Below, piece after piece: positions 43,050-52,203 of a DNA stretch of 64,000 nt; position 1 is the stretch's first letter, and the number at the start of each line of letters is the position of its first letter. The notes beneath the pieces were generated by a model. That model did not search any database. It was not told where the DNA came from and saw only the letters and a program-made list of their open reading frames with translations. The DNA comes from Alphaproteobacteria bacterium (GTDB lineage Bacteria; Pseudomonadota; Alphaproteobacteria; Geminicoccales; Geminicoccaceae), in contig JALSGP010000033.1 of NCBI GenBank assembly GCA_026982705.1, positions 285,696 to 349,695 of the forward strand. The letters are read 5' to 3'. The position numbers were made by a program, and so were the translations under genes.

Positions 43050-44384
43050 ATGACCCCTTCCGACCGATTCCGCCGCGAACATCCGCTGGTCGAACAGGTC
43101 GAGGTGCTGGTCCCCGACCTGCTCGGCATCGCCCGCGGCAAGCGCCTCGCCGTCGACCATCTGAACGGCCTGCTCGAAGGCCGTCACGCCATGTCCACCA
43201 CCGTCCTCAGCGTCGACGTGCGGGGCGAGAACGTGGACGATTCGCCCTTCGTGGAAGCGGAGGGGGACGCCGACCGGCCGCTGCGCGCCGATCCCGCCAC
43301 CCTGCGGCCGGCGCCCTGGCGGCCGGACCGGGCGCTGGTGCTGGCGAGCTTCACCGAGGCCGACGGCAGCCCCTTCTGGGGGGACACCCGGCACACCCTC
43401 GCCGCCCTCCGCGACCGGTTGCGGGCGCGGGGGCTCGAGGTGGTGGCGGCCTTCGAGTTCGAGTTCTACCTGCTGGCCGACGGGGAGGACCCGCCGCGCC
43501 CGCTGGCCTCCTCCCGCCGCCCCGCGGCCGGCGAGGCCCCGGAGGTCTACGACCTCGACCGCCTCGCCGAGGTGGACGAGTTCCTGGACACCCTCGCCAC
43601 CTACGCCGCCACCCTCGGTCTCGAACTGGAGGCGGTGAGCGCCGAATACGCGCCCGCCCAGTTCGAGGTGAACCTGCGCCACCGGGCCGACGCCCTGCGG
43701 GCGGCCGACGAGGCCTTCCTCTTCCGCATCGCCGTGCGCCGCGCCGCCGCGCGGGTGGGCCTGCGCGCCACCTTCATGGCCAAGCCCTTCGCCGACCGCT
43801 CCGGCTCCGGCCTGCACGTCCACCTGAGTCTCCGCGACGGCGAGGGGCGCAATCTGTTCGGCGAGACGCCGGAGGGCGAACACTGGCTGCGGCGGGCGGT
43901 GGGGGGCCTCCTCGCCGCCATGCCCGAGTCCATGGCCATCTTCGCTCCCAACGCCAACAGCTACCGGCGCTTGGTGCCCGGATCCTACGCCCCGGTCCGG
44001 GCGACCTGGGGGCACAACAACCGGACGGTGGCCGTGCGAATCCCCGCCGCACCGCCGGCCGCCCGCCGCCTCGAACACCGCACCGCCGGCGCCGATGCCC
44101 ACCCCCATCTGGTGCTGGCCGCCATCCTCGCCGCGCTCCTGGACGGTCTCGATGCCGGGCACGACCCGGGGCCGCCCGCCCGCGGCAATGCCTACGACCG
44201 CGGCCCGCCGCTGCCGCTGGACTGGGGCGCCGCCCTCGAACGCTTCGCCACCGGACCGGCCCTCACCCGTCATCTCGACCACCGTCTCCTGGACCTCTAC
44301 CGACGGGTCCGGCGTTGCGAGTACGAGCGCTACCGCCGCCGGGTCCCCGATCTGGACCATGCCTGGTACCTGCCGGTCTACTGA
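43050..44384 (+). CDS. Glutamine synthetase family protein (gamma-glutamylpolyamine synthetase-like)
   Basis: 444 residues. N-terminal beta-grasp domain (LLGIARGKRLAVDHL), catalytic domain with AAFEFEFYLL (metal Glu), SAEYAPAQFEVNLRH, GLRATFMAKPFADRSGSGLHVHLSL and NANSYRRLVPGSYAPVRATWGHNNRTVAVRIP. The residue pattern matches the PuuA/GSI-like group that ligates glutamate to polyamines or amines rather than GlnA proper. No PuuB/C/D genes are adjacent, so the amine substrate is unknown. No clear ribosome-binding site; the preceding hairpin ends 9 nt upstream. Confidence 0.88.
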   Translation: MTPSDRFRREHPLVEQVEVLVPDLLGIARGKRLAVDHLNGLLEGRHAMSTTVLSVDVRGENVDDSPFVEAEGDADRPLRADPATLRPAPWRPDRALVLASFTEADGSPFWGDTRHTLAALRDRLRARGLEVVAAFEFEFYLLADGEDPPRPLASSRRPAAGEAPEVYDLDRLAEVDEFLDTLATYAATLGLELEAVSAEYAPAQFEVNLRHRADALRAADEAFLFRIAVRRAAARVGLRATFMAKPFADRSGSGLHVHLSLRDGEGRNLFGETPEGEHWLRRAVGGLLAAMPESMAIFAPNANSYRRLVPGSYAPVRATWGHNNRTVAVRIPAAPPAARRLEHRTAGADAHPHLVLAAILAALLDGLDAGHDPGPPARGNAYDRGPPLPLDWGAALERFATGPALTRHLDHRLLDLYRRVRRCEYERYRRRVPDLDHAWYLPVY

Positions 44385-44396
44385 GCGGTGGCCGCG

Positions 44397-44425
44397 TTGA
44401 CCCCTTGCGGGCGCGGCGCTAGATG
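44397..44425 (+). promoter_or_regulatory. Promoter candidate for hrcA-grpE
   Basis: TTGACC (44397-44402), 17 bp, TAGATG (44420-44425), about 38 bp before the hrcA start. No CIRCE palindrome was found here, so this operon does not look self-repressed by HrcA at this site. Confidence 0.5.
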
Positions 44426-44463
44426 GGACCGGGTACGAAAGGCGAACATTCGCCGGGAGACGG

Positions 44464-45537
44464 ATGATCGTCGAGCTCAACGCGCGCTCGCGGGAGATCT
44501 TCCGCCGGATCGTCGACACCTATGTCGAGACCGGCGAACCCGTGGGCTCGCGGACCATCGCCAAGCAGATGGGCCACGCCCTCTCCCCCGCCACCGTGCG
44601 CAACGTGATGGCGGATCTGGAGGAGATGGGGCTCCTCTATTCGCCCCACACCTCCGCCGGTCGCGTGCCCACCGACTTCGGCCTGCGTCTCTACGTGGAC
44701 GGGCTGTTGCAACTGGGCGAGCTGGGCGAGGAGGAGCGCCGCGCCATCGAGACCCACTGCGCCGCCACCGGCCGTTCCGTGGAGCAGGTGCTGGAACAGG
44801 CCTCCGCCACCCTCGCCGGTCTCTCGCGGCACGCCGGCATCGTGGTGGCGCCCAAGCTGGACCGGCCCTTCCGGCACGTGGAGTTCGTGCCGCTGGCGCC
44901 GGGACGGGCGCTGGTGGTGGTGGTCACCGACAACGGGCTGGTGGAGAACCGGGTCATCGAGGTGCCCCTCGGCATGTCGCCCTCGGCCCTGGTGGAGGCC
45001 GGCAACTATCTCTCCGCCCGCCTCGCCGGCCGCACCTTCGCCGAGGCCTTCGAGACCATCCGCCGCGAGATCGAGGAGCAGCGCACCGAACTGGACGCCC
45101 TCGCCCGCCAGGTGGTGGAGGCCGGCCTCGCCACCTGGGCGCGGGACGGTGACGAGGGGGTGCTGATCGTCAAGGGCCAGGCCCAGTTGCTCGCCGACGT
45201 GGAGACCCTGGCCCAGCTCGAGCGCATCCGCGCCCTCCTGGAGACCCTGGAACGCAAGCGCGGTCTCTTGAAGCTGCTGGAGCAGACCCAACATGCGGAC
45301 GGGGTGCAGATCTTCATCGGCGCCGAGACGGAACTCTTCGGCCTCTCCGGCTGCTCGATGATCGTCGCCCCCTATCGCGCCCGCGCCGGCGAGGGGGAAC
45401 CGCAGGTGGTGGGCGCGATCGGCGTGATCGGACCGACGCGCATGAACTACGCGCGGATCATCCCGCTGGTGGACTACACCGCCCGCGTCGTGAGCCGCAT
45501 CCTCGGGGTCGACGGAACGGAAGAGAGCGGACGATGA
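44464..45537 (+). CDS. hrcA: Heat-inducible transcription repressor HrcA
   Basis: 357 residues. The N-terminal winged helix shows LNARSREIFRRIVDTYVETGEPVGSRTIAKQMGHALSPATVRNVMADLEEMGLLYSPHTSAGRVPTD, and the GAF-like domain ends in CSMIVAPYRARAGEGEPQVVGAIGVIGPTRMNYARIIPLVDYTA. HrcA represses groESL and dnaK-type chaperone genes by binding CIRCE. The TGA overlaps the grpE start as ATGA. Confidence 0.95.
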   Translation: MIVELNARSREIFRRIVDTYVETGEPVGSRTIAKQMGHALSPATVRNVMADLEEMGLLYSPHTSAGRVPTDFGLRLYVDGLLQLGELGEEERRAIETHCAATGRSVEQVLEQASATLAGLSRHAGIVVAPKLDRPFRHVEFVPLAPGRALVVVVTDNGLVENRVIEVPLGMSPSALVEAGNYLSARLAGRTFAEAFETIRREIEEQRTELDALARQVVEAGLATWARDGDEGVLIVKGQAQLLADVETLAQLERIRALLETLERKRGLLKLLEQTQHADGVQIFIGAETELFGLSGCSMIVAPYRARAGEGEPQVVGAIGVIGPTRMNYARIIPLVDYTARVVSRILGVDGTEESGR

Positions 45538-46211
45538 GCGAGGAACGCGAACGGACCACCACCGAGACCGGCACGGAGGCGGCGGAGGCCAGGGAAGCCG
45601 CGCCGGCAGCGGAAACCGGGGCGGGCGAGGAGGATCCGCTCGCCGTCGCCCGGCGCCTCGAACAGGAGCTGGCGGAGCTGCGCGACCGCCATCTGCGCGC
45701 GCTCGCCGATCTCGACAACATTCACAGGCGCCACGTGCGCGAACTCAACGAGGTGCGCAAGAAGGCGCTGGCCGATTTCGCCACCGACCTGCTGGAAGTG
45801 GCCGACAATCTGCGCCGTGCCCTCGAATCGGTGCCGCGGTCCGAACTCGGGGAAAGCGAACTGCTCACCAGTCTGCTCACCGGCGTCGAGCTGGTCGAGC
45901 GCCAGCTCCTGCAGGTCTTCGAGAAGTACGGCATCCGCCGCATCGAGCCCACGCCGGGCGAGCCCTTCCGCCACGAGCTGCACGAGGCGGTCTACGAGGT
46001 GGAGACGCCCGACCATCGTCCCGGCGTCGTGGCCGAGGTGATGCAGGTGGGCTACCGGATGGGCGAGCGTCTGCTGCGACCGGCCCGCGTGGGCATCGCC
46101 AGGCCGCCGGCTCCGGTCGCGGCCGGGACGGCGGAGGCGCCGGCCGGAGGCGGTGGCGAGGAGGGCGGCGGCGGCGAGGCGCCCGGGAGCCGCGTCGACA
46201 CCACCGCCTGA
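45534..46211 (+). CDS. grpE: Nucleotide exchange factor GrpE
   Basis: 225 residues. A disordered N-terminus is followed by the long coiled coil and four-helix bundle (LRDRHLRALADLDNIHRRHVRELNEVRKKALADFATDLLEVADNL) and the beta domain (IRRIEPTPGEPFRHELHEAVYEVETPDHRPGVVAEVMQVGYRMGERLLRPARVGIA). GrpE exchanges ADP from DnaK. The C-terminal ~30 residues are Gly-rich and unconserved. A hairpin follows. Confidence 0.95.
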   Translation: MSEERERTTTETGTEAAEAREAAPAAETGAGEEDPLAVARRLEQELAELRDRHLRALADLDNIHRRHVRELNEVRKKALADFATDLLEVADNLRRALESVPRSELGESELLTSLLTGVELVERQLLQVFEKYGIRRIEPTPGEPFRHELHEAVYEVETPDHRPGVVAEVMQVGYRMGERLLRPARVGIARPPAPVAAGTAEAPAGGGGEEGGGGEAPGSRVDTTA

Positions 46212-46235
46212 GCCGGTCGTCGGGACGGATCCGCG

Positions 46236-46255
46236 CGCCCGCCCCGCGGCGGGCG
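46236..46255 (+). terminator. Hairpin between grpE and argG
   Basis: CGCCCGCC (46236-46243) pairs with GGCGGGCG (46248-46255), loop CCGC, 25 nt after the grpE stop. No T-run follows, so termination strength is uncertain. Confidence 0.4.
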
Positions 46256-46277
46256 TGCCGTCGTCGAGAGGGGAGAG

Positions 46278-47504
46278 ATGCGGGGCGAGGTGCGCAAGGT
46301 GGTGCTCGCCTATTCCGGCGGGCTCGACACGTCGGTGATCCTGCGCTGGCTGCAGGAGACCTACGGCTGCGAGGTGGTGACCTTCACCGCCGATCTCGGC
46401 CAGGGGGAGGAGCTGGAGCCGGCCCGCCGCCGGGCGGAGATGCTGGGCGTCCGGGACATCCGCATCGAGGACCTGCGCGAGACGTTCGTGCGGGACTATG
46501 TGATGCCCATGTTCCGCGCCAACGCCCTCTACGAGGGCAGCTATCTCCTCGGCACCTCCATCGCCCGCCCCCTCATCGCCAAGCGGCTCGTGGAGATCGC
46601 CCGCGAGACCGGTGCCGATGCCGTCGCCCACGGCGCCACCGGCAAGGGCAACGATCAGGTGCGCTTCGAGCTCACCTGCTACGCCCTCGATCCCGACATC
46701 CGCGTCATCGCGCCCTGGCGGGAGTGGGACCTCACCTCGCGCGAGAAGCTCGTCGCCTACGCCGAGGCGCACCAGATCCCGATCCCGCGCGGCAAGCGCG
46801 GCGAGCCCCCCTATTCCACCGACGCCAATCTCCTGCACATCTCCTACGAGGGCCGGGCCCTCGAGGATCCGTGGGTGGAGCCCGAAGAGGAGATGTTCAC
46901 CCGCACCGTCGACCCGCGCCGCGCTCCGGACGAGCCCGAATACGTGGAGATCACCTTCGAGCGCGGCGATCCGGTGGCCGTCGACGGCGAACGCCTGTCG
47001 CCGGCGGCGCTCCTCGCGCGGCTCAACGAGATCGCCGGGCGGCACGGCGTCGGCCGGGTGGACATCGTCGAGAACCGCTACGTGGGCATGAAGTCGCGCG
47101 GCGTCTACGAGACCCCCGGCGGCACCGTCTGGTATGTGGCCCACCGCGCCATCGAGAGCCTCACCCTCGACCGCGGCGCCATGCACCTCAAGGACGAGCT
47201 GATGCCGCGCTACGCCGAGCTGGTTTACAACGGCTACTGGTTCTCGCCGGAGCGGGAGATGCTGCAGGCGCTGGTCGACCGCAGCCAGGAGTGCGTGACC
47301 GGCACCGTGCGGCTCAAGCTCTACAAGGGCTCGGTGCAGGTGGTGGGACGTCGGAGCCCGGTGAGCCTCTACCGCCGCGATCTCGCCACCTTCGAGGAGG
47401 ACCGGGTCTACGACCAGCGGGACGCGGAAGGCTTCATCAAGCTCAACGCGCTGAGACTGCGGGTCCGTGCCCTCGCCCAGAAGGACTGCCGCGAAGGCCC
47501 GTGA
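46278..47504 (+). CDS. argG: Argininosuccinate synthase
   Basis: 408 residues, normal length. The ATP-PPi motif [18 protein letters not shown] lies at residue 8 and further landmarks are [68 protein letters not shown] and [23 protein letters not shown]. The enzyme joins citrulline and aspartate using ATP in arginine synthesis. GAGAGGGGAGAG precedes ATG 46278. Its end is close to, or overlaps, the RluA-type gene depending on that start. Confidence 0.97.
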   Translation: MRGEVRKVVLAYSGGLDTSVILRWLQETYGCEVVTFTADLGQGEELEPARRRAEMLGVRDIRIEDLRETFVRDYVMPMFRANALYEGSYLLGTSIARPLIAKRLVEIARETGADAVAHGATGKGNDQVRFELTCYALDPDIRVIAPWREWDLTSREKLVAYAEAHQIPIPRGKRGEPPYSTDANLLHISYEGRALEDPWVEPEEEMFTRTVDPRRAPDEPEYVEITFERGDPVAVDGERLSPAALLARLNEIAGRHGVGRVDIVENRYVGMKSRGVYETPGGTVWYVAHRAIESLTLDRGAMHLKDELMPRYAELVYNGYWFSPEREMLQALVDRSQECVTGTVRLKLYKGSVQVVGRRSPVSLYRRDLATFEEDRVYDQRDAEGFIKLNALRLRVRALAQKDCREGP

Positions 47505-47556
47505 TCCCCGGCGGGACGACATCCCGGCGGCACCGCCGCCCGCCGATGCGGCGGCG

Positions 47557-48288
47557 ATGATCGCGCGCGTGCTCTATCGCGATCCCCTGGTCCTGGTGCT
47601 CGACAAGCCCGCCGGCATGCCGGTGCATCCCGGACCGGGTGGCGGCCTCACCGTGGAACACTATGCCGACGCCCTCCGCTTCGGCCTCCGCCACCGCCCC
47701 CGGCTCGCCCACCGGCTGGACCGGGACACCTCCGGCTGTCTGGTGCTCGGCCGCCATCCCAAGGCGCTGCGGAAACTGGGGCGTCTGTTCCGGAGCGGGC
47801 GGGTGGAGAAGGTCTACTGGGCGGTGGTGCACGGCCGGCCGCCGGCCGCGGCCGGGGTGGTGGACGCCCCCCTCGCCAAGGTGACGCGCGCGCGGCGGAG
47901 CTGGTGGATGCGGGTGGATCCGGAGGGACGCCCCGCCGTCACCGAATACCGGCTGCTGGCCGGCGACGGTACCACCAGCTGGCTGGAGCTGCGCCCGCGC
48001 ACCGGCCGCACCCATCAGCTGCGGGTGCATCTGGCGCACATCGGCTGCCCGATCCTGGGCGATCCGGTCTACGGTCGCGAGGACGACCGGCAGGGGCCGA
48101 TGATGCTGCACGCCCGCCGCATCGTCCTTCCCCTCTATCCCTCCCGTCCGCCGCTGGTGATCGAGGCACCGCCACCGGCGCACATGCGCCCGTACCTCGA
48201 ACGGCTGGCGGCGGCGAGCGATGCGGAGACGGTAGCCCGGCTTGGGGTCGAGCTGGAGCATCCGGCCCCGACCTCCGCCCGAGGATAG
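47557..48288 (+). CDS. RluA family pseudouridine synthase
   Basis: 243 residues from ATG 47557. The catalytic motif RLAHRLDRDTSGCLVLGRHPKAL (Asp of HRLDxxTSG) lies near residue 54, and the C-terminal RTGRTHQLRVHLAHIGCPILGDPVYG near 148 completes the family. It isomerises uridine in rRNA or tRNA; the target cannot be told. There is no S4 domain, as in RluA. A GTG at 47467 inside argG would add 30 non-conserved residues. Confidence 0.88.
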   Translation: MIARVLYRDPLVLVLDKPAGMPVHPGPGGGLTVEHYADALRFGLRHRPRLAHRLDRDTSGCLVLGRHPKALRKLGRLFRSGRVEKVYWAVVHGRPPAAAGVVDAPLAKVTRARRSWWMRVDPEGRPAVTEYRLLAGDGTTSWLELRPRTGRTHQLRVHLAHIGCPILGDPVYGREDDRQGPMMLHARRIVLPLYPSRPPLVIEAPPPAHMRPYLERLAAASDAETVARLGVELEHPAPTSARG

Positions 48289-48410
48289 CGGTGGCGGCCT
48301 TCCCGTCCGACGGGGATGCCCCACCGACAGGCCTGCCGGTGCTGGACCGACACCGTGGGAGGCGCTAGAGGAGGGGGAACGAAACGGGTACGTCCGCTCC
48401 GGAGCCGTCC

Positions 48411-49808
48411 ATGGACCCGAGCCTGCCGCTCCTCGCCATCGTCTTCCTCCTCGGCACCACCCTCGGATCGCTGGCGGTGTGGCTGCTGCGCCTGCGTCCG
48501 CTGGAGCTGGCACTGGCGGAGGCGCGTGTCCGCACCGAGGCCGCCGAGACGCGGGCGGCCGCCGTCGAGTCCGCCCACGCGGAGCTGCAGGGACGGGCCG
48601 ACGGACTGCAGGAGCGACTGCGGAGCCTGGAAGCGGAAAAGCGTGGCCTCGAGGAGCGACTTTCCGCCGAGCGCACGGCCCATGCGGCACGGCTCGAGGA
48701 ACTGCGACGGGCGGCGGTGGCGCTCGAAGAGAAGTTCGGAGAGCTCGCCTCGCGGGTCCTGGACCGCAACAGCCGGCAGTTCCTGCGCCTCGTTTCCGAA
48801 CGGTTCGATCAGCACCGGAGGGAGGCGGTGCAGGACCTGGAGACGCGCCAGCGGGCCATCGCCGAGCTGCTGCGGCCGCTCCGGGAGAGCCTCGAGCGGT
48901 TCGAGAGCCGGGTGGGCGAGCTGGAAAAGGCCCGCGAAGGCGCCTATCGGGCCCTGGAACGGCAGGTGCAGCTCCTGGCCGAGAGCCAGGAGAGACTCCG
49001 CGTCGAGACCGGCCGTCTGGTGCAGGCACTGCGCCGGCCGCAGGTGCGCGGACGGTGGGGCGAGTTCCAGCTGCGCAACGTGGTGGAGCTCGCCGGCATG
49101 AGCGAACACGTGGACTATGTCACCCAGACCGTCACCGAGGACCGGCTGCGCCCGGACGCCGTGATCCGTCTGCCGGGGGGCAAGAGCGTGGTGGTGGACG
49201 TGAAGACTCCCCTCGACGCCTATCTGCGAGCCGTGGAGGCGGAGGACGAGGAGACGCGCGAACACGAACTGCGGCAGCATGCCCGCCAGATCCGCGGCCA
49301 CGTCCAGAAGCTCGCCCGCAAGGAGTACTGGCAGGGCGTGGTGGACGCTCCGGATTTCGTCGTGCTCTTCGTCCCCGGCGATCCCTTCTACGCCGCCGCC
49401 CTGCAGCGGGATCCGGAGCTGTTCGAATATGCGCTCGAGCGGAAGGTGCTCATCACCACCCCCTCCACCTTCGTCGCCCTCATGAAGGCCATCGCCTACG
49501 GCTGGCAGCAGGAGAAGATCGCCGAGGGCGCCGCCCGCATCGCCGAGACCGCCCGCGAGCTCCACCAGCGCATCCGCATCTTCCTCGGCCACGTGGAACG
49601 GCTGGGCAAGGCGCTGGGCTCGGCGGTGGACCACTACAACAAGGCCGTGGGCTCCCTGGAGAGCCGGGTGCTGCCGCAGGCGCGGCGCTTCGAGACCCTC
49701 GGCGCGGCGCCGGCCGACCGTCCGCTCCCCGAGGCGCGGCCCGTGGAGCTCGCGCCCCGCGCGCTCGCCGCCGCCGCGGACGGTGACGCGGACGGCCCCT
49801 CGCGCTAG
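48411..49808 (+). CDS. rmuC: RmuC family DNA recombination protein
   Basis: 465 residues. One N-terminal membrane helix (PLLAIVFLLGTTLGSLAVWLL) precedes a long coiled coil (about residues 40-200) and the RmuC nuclease-like domain: VRGRWGEFQLRNVVELAGMSEHVDY, DAVIRLPGGKSVVVDVKTPLDAYLRA and VVLFVPGDPFYAAALQRDPELFEYALERKVLITTPSTFVALMKAIAYGWQQE. RmuC limits recombination at inverted repeats. The fold resembles PD-(D/E)xK nucleases. CGGAG precedes the ATG. Confidence 0.92.
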   Translation: MDPSLPLLAIVFLLGTTLGSLAVWLLRLRPLELALAEARVRTEAAETRAAAVESAHAELQGRADGLQERLRSLEAEKRGLEERLSAERTAHAARLEELRRAAVALEEKFGELASRVLDRNSRQFLRLVSERFDQHRREAVQDLETRQRAIAELLRPLRESLERFESRVGELEKAREGAYRALERQVQLLAESQERLRVETGRLVQALRRPQVRGRWGEFQLRNVVELAGMSEHVDYVTQTVTEDRLRPDAVIRLPGGKSVVVDVKTPLDAYLRAVEAEDEETREHELRQHARQIRGHVQKLARKEYWQGVVDAPDFVVLFVPGDPFYAAALQRDPELFEYALERKVLITTPSTFVALMKAIAYGWQQEKIAEGAARIAETARELHQRIRIFLGHVERLGKALGSAVDHYNKAVGSLESRVLPQARRFETLGAAPADRPLPEARPVELAPRALAAAADGDADGPSR

Positions 49809-49837
49809 ATCGCGGACGGGCGGGCCGGAGGAGGGGC

Positions 49838-51184
49838 ATGGGCGTTCGTGGCATCGCGTGCGGGCTCGTCGTCGCCGCGGCGCTGTCGATGGCCGCCGGG
49901 ACCGCGGCCCAGGAGATGCCGGCAGACACGGACGAGGCGGCGACCCCCGCCGGGCCGGCGATGGCGCCGGAGGACGTGGATGCCCTCGTCGCCCGCATGC
50001 GGGAGAAGCTGGAGCGCATGCGCCGCATGGCGGCCGAGCGGGACGAGGCGCTGGCGCGGCTGCGCGAGCAGGTGGAGAAGGCCACGGAACTCCTCGGCAC
50101 CTCCCGCGAGACCACCCGGAGCCTGCGGGCGAAGACCCGGGAGCTGTCGGTGCGTCTCGAGGAGCTGGGCGAGGAGCGCGCCCGGCTCGAGAGCGCCATG
50201 AGCGAGCGGGAGCGGCTGCTGGCGGCGTTGGAGAGCCGGGTGGCGGCCCTCACCGACCTCCTGGGGCTCGAACGCCCGGACCGGGAACGGCTCGGGGACG
50301 GCCTCGGGGCCGTCCGTGAGCGGCTCGCTGCCGTACTGGCGGAACGGGATCGGCTCGTCGCCCGGGTCCGCGAGCTGGAGGGGGCCCTCGCCGCCCGGGA
50401 GGAGGCGCTGGCCGCGGCGCGGGAGGAAGGCGAGGCGACCCGCCGCAGGCTCGAGGAGGACCTCGCGTCGCTGCGCGCGGAGCGTGAGCGTCTCGCCGCC
50501 GAGATCGCACGGCTCAGGGAGAGCCTCGGTGCGCGCGAGAGCGAGATCCGTCGCCTCACCGAGGAGGTGGCCCGGCTCAACCGCTACACCCGCAATCTGG
50601 TGGCGGCGCTGGCCGAGAGCGAACAGCGGTTCGACGAGGTGGAGCGGCTGGTGGCCCGTCAGAAGGGCGAGATCGCCCTGCTCTCCGCCCGCCTCAACGA
50701 GGCCCTCGCCCGCAAGGTGGAGGAGCTGCAGCGCTACCGCTCGGAGTTCTTCGGCCGGCTGCGGGAGGTGCTGGGGAACCATCCGGACGTCCGCATCGTC
50801 GGCGACCGCTTCGTCCTGCAGGCGGAGATCCTCTTCCCCTCGGGCTCGGCCGAACTGGAACCGGAAGGTCGGCGCCGGCTCGAACGCATCGCCGAGACCC
50901 TGAAGGAGATCGCCGCCGACATCCCGCCCGACATCGACTGGGTACTGCGGGTGGACGGTCACACCGACCGGCGTCCGCTGCGCCCCGATTCGCCCTTCCG
51001 CGACAACTGGGAACTCTCCACCGAGCGTGCCAACACGGTGGTGCGATTCCTGGTGGCCCACGGCATTCCGCCGGAGCATCTGGCTGCCGCCGGCTTCGGC
51101 GAGTTCCGCCCCATCGATCCGCGCGACACGGAGGAAGCCTATCGGCGCAACCGCCGCATCGAGTTCAAGCTGACCGCGCGCTGA
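49838..51184 (+). CDS. OmpA-domain protein with signal peptide and long coiled coil
   Basis: 448 residues. A signal peptide (GIACGLVVAAALSMAAGTAAQ, cleaved about residue 25) is followed by about 230 residues of heptad-rich coiled coil (LVARMREKLERMRRMAAERDEALARLREQVEKATE ...) and a C-terminal OmpA/MotB peptidoglycan-binding domain (FPSGSAELEPEGRRRLERIAETL ... VDGHTDRRP ... NWELSTERANTVVRFLVAHGI ... RRNRRIEFKL). The Asp and Arg that bind diaminopimelate are in TDRR and NRRIEF. It likely tethers the envelope to peptidoglycan. Confidence 0.85.
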   Translation: MGVRGIACGLVVAAALSMAAGTAAQEMPADTDEAATPAGPAMAPEDVDALVARMREKLERMRRMAAERDEALARLREQVEKATELLGTSRETTRSLRAKTRELSVRLEELGEERARLESAMSERERLLAALESRVAALTDLLGLERPDRERLGDGLGAVRERLAAVLAERDRLVARVRELEGALAAREEALAAAREEGEATRRRLEEDLASLRAERERLAAEIARLRESLGARESEIRRLTEEVARLNRYTRNLVAALAESEQRFDEVERLVARQKGEIALLSARLNEALARKVEELQRYRSEFFGRLREVLGNHPDVRIVGDRFVLQAEILFPSGSAELEPEGRRRLERIAETLKEIAADIPPDIDWVLRVDGHTDRRPLRPDSPFRDNWELSTERANTVVRFLVAHGIPPEHLAAAGFGEFRPIDPRDTEEAYRRNRRIEFKLTAR

Positions 51185-51210
51185 GGGACGCGACCGGGAG
51201 GGAGCAGGGG

Positions 51211-52203
51211 ATGCACGAGGCGGGCGACCCGTCCGATCCGAAGGGCTACTACCGGGCCCTCGGTCTGGAGCCGGGCGCCTCCATGGCCGCCGTCCGCGCC
51301 GCCTGGCGACGGCTGGCGCGCGAGCACCACCCGGATGCCGGCGGCGACGAAGGCCGTTTCCACCACCTCCTCGAGGCCTACGAAACGCTGTCGGATCCCA
51401 TGCGCCGCATGGCCTATGATCGCGATGCCACGGGGAACGGCGAGGTCGGGCCGGGACCGTCGCATCGTCCGTCGTCCCCGCCGCCCCACGGCCATCTCCG
51501 CCGGGCGCGCCGCGAACGGAGGTGGGCCCTGCTCCTCGGTCTCGGCGGACTGGCCGTGGTGGGGATCGTGGCCGTCGTCACCTTCCGGCCCGCCCTCGAG
51601 GCCCGCCTCGCCGCCCTCTTCGCCCCACCGGTGGCGGGTGATGCGGAGCCCGTCGCGACGGCGGTGCCGACCGGCGGGCGCACCGCGCCGCGGGCGGAGA
51701 CGGATCCCGCGGAGGCATCCCCGCGGTCACGATCGAGGGTGGCCGCGCCGCCGGTGCCGGCGGCGGCGAGGGCGCCGACCCGCCGTCCTCTCTACGAGGC
51801 CACACTGCGCTTCGAGCCCGGCCGCTGGCGGCTCGCCGATCTCGATCCCGCCCGTCGCGAGGCCGCCTTCGAGGGGCTCGCCGCCGCCCTCGCGCCCGTT
51901 GCCGGCGAGCGCTGGTGGGTGGAGGTGGAGGCCTCCAGTCCGCGCGCCGTCCGCGACGGCCGGGCCGCCGTGGACGACTGGGAGCTGGCCCTGTTGCGTC
52001 TCGCGGCGGTGCTGGAGGAACTGACGCGACGACGGGTGCCGGCGGAGCGGCTGGGGGCCGGCTTCCGGGCCGGCGCCACGGCCGATCTCGGCGGGCTCGG
52101 CACGGTGCGCCTGCGCCTCTACTGCTGCCGCGACGCCCGCGCCAGCGCCGCGGGGTCGAGGGTGGAGACGGCCACCGGTGCCTCCACCCCGCGCAGCCGG
52201 TAG
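51211..52203 (+). CDS. Membrane-anchored J-domain protein
   Basis: 330 residues. An N-terminal J domain (YYRALGLEPGASMAAVRAAWRRLAREHHPDAGGDEGRFHHLLEAYETLSDPMRRMAYD) keeps the HPD that stimulates DnaK ATPase. A single transmembrane helix (WALLLGLGGLAVVGIVAVVTF) follows near residue 110 and a periplasmic or cytosolic tail of unknown fold (LYEATLRFEPGRWRLADLD ... RLRLYCCRD). It probably recruits DnaK to a membrane partner. Its last 85 nt are antisense to the cyclase gene. Confidence 0.8.
   Translation: MHEAGDPSDPKGYYRALGLEPGASMAAVRAAWRRLAREHHPDAGGDEGRFHHLLEAYETLSDPMRRMAYDRDATGNGEVGPGPSHRPSSPPPHGHLRRARRERRWALLLGLGGLAVVGIVAVVTFRPALEARLAALFAPPVAGDAEPVATAVPTGGRTAPRAETDPAEASPRSRSRVAAPPVPAAARAPTRRPLYEATLRFEPGRWRLADLDPARREAAFEGLAAALAPVAGERWWVEVEASSPRAVRDGRAAVDDWELALLRLAAVLEELTRRRVPAERLGAGFRAGATADLGGLGTVRLRLYCCRDARASAAGSRVETATGASTPRSR

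Noticed and set aside
44385..44463. CIRCE element before hrcA
   Set aside because: The palindrome TTAGCACTC-N9-GAGTGCTAA is not present on either strand.
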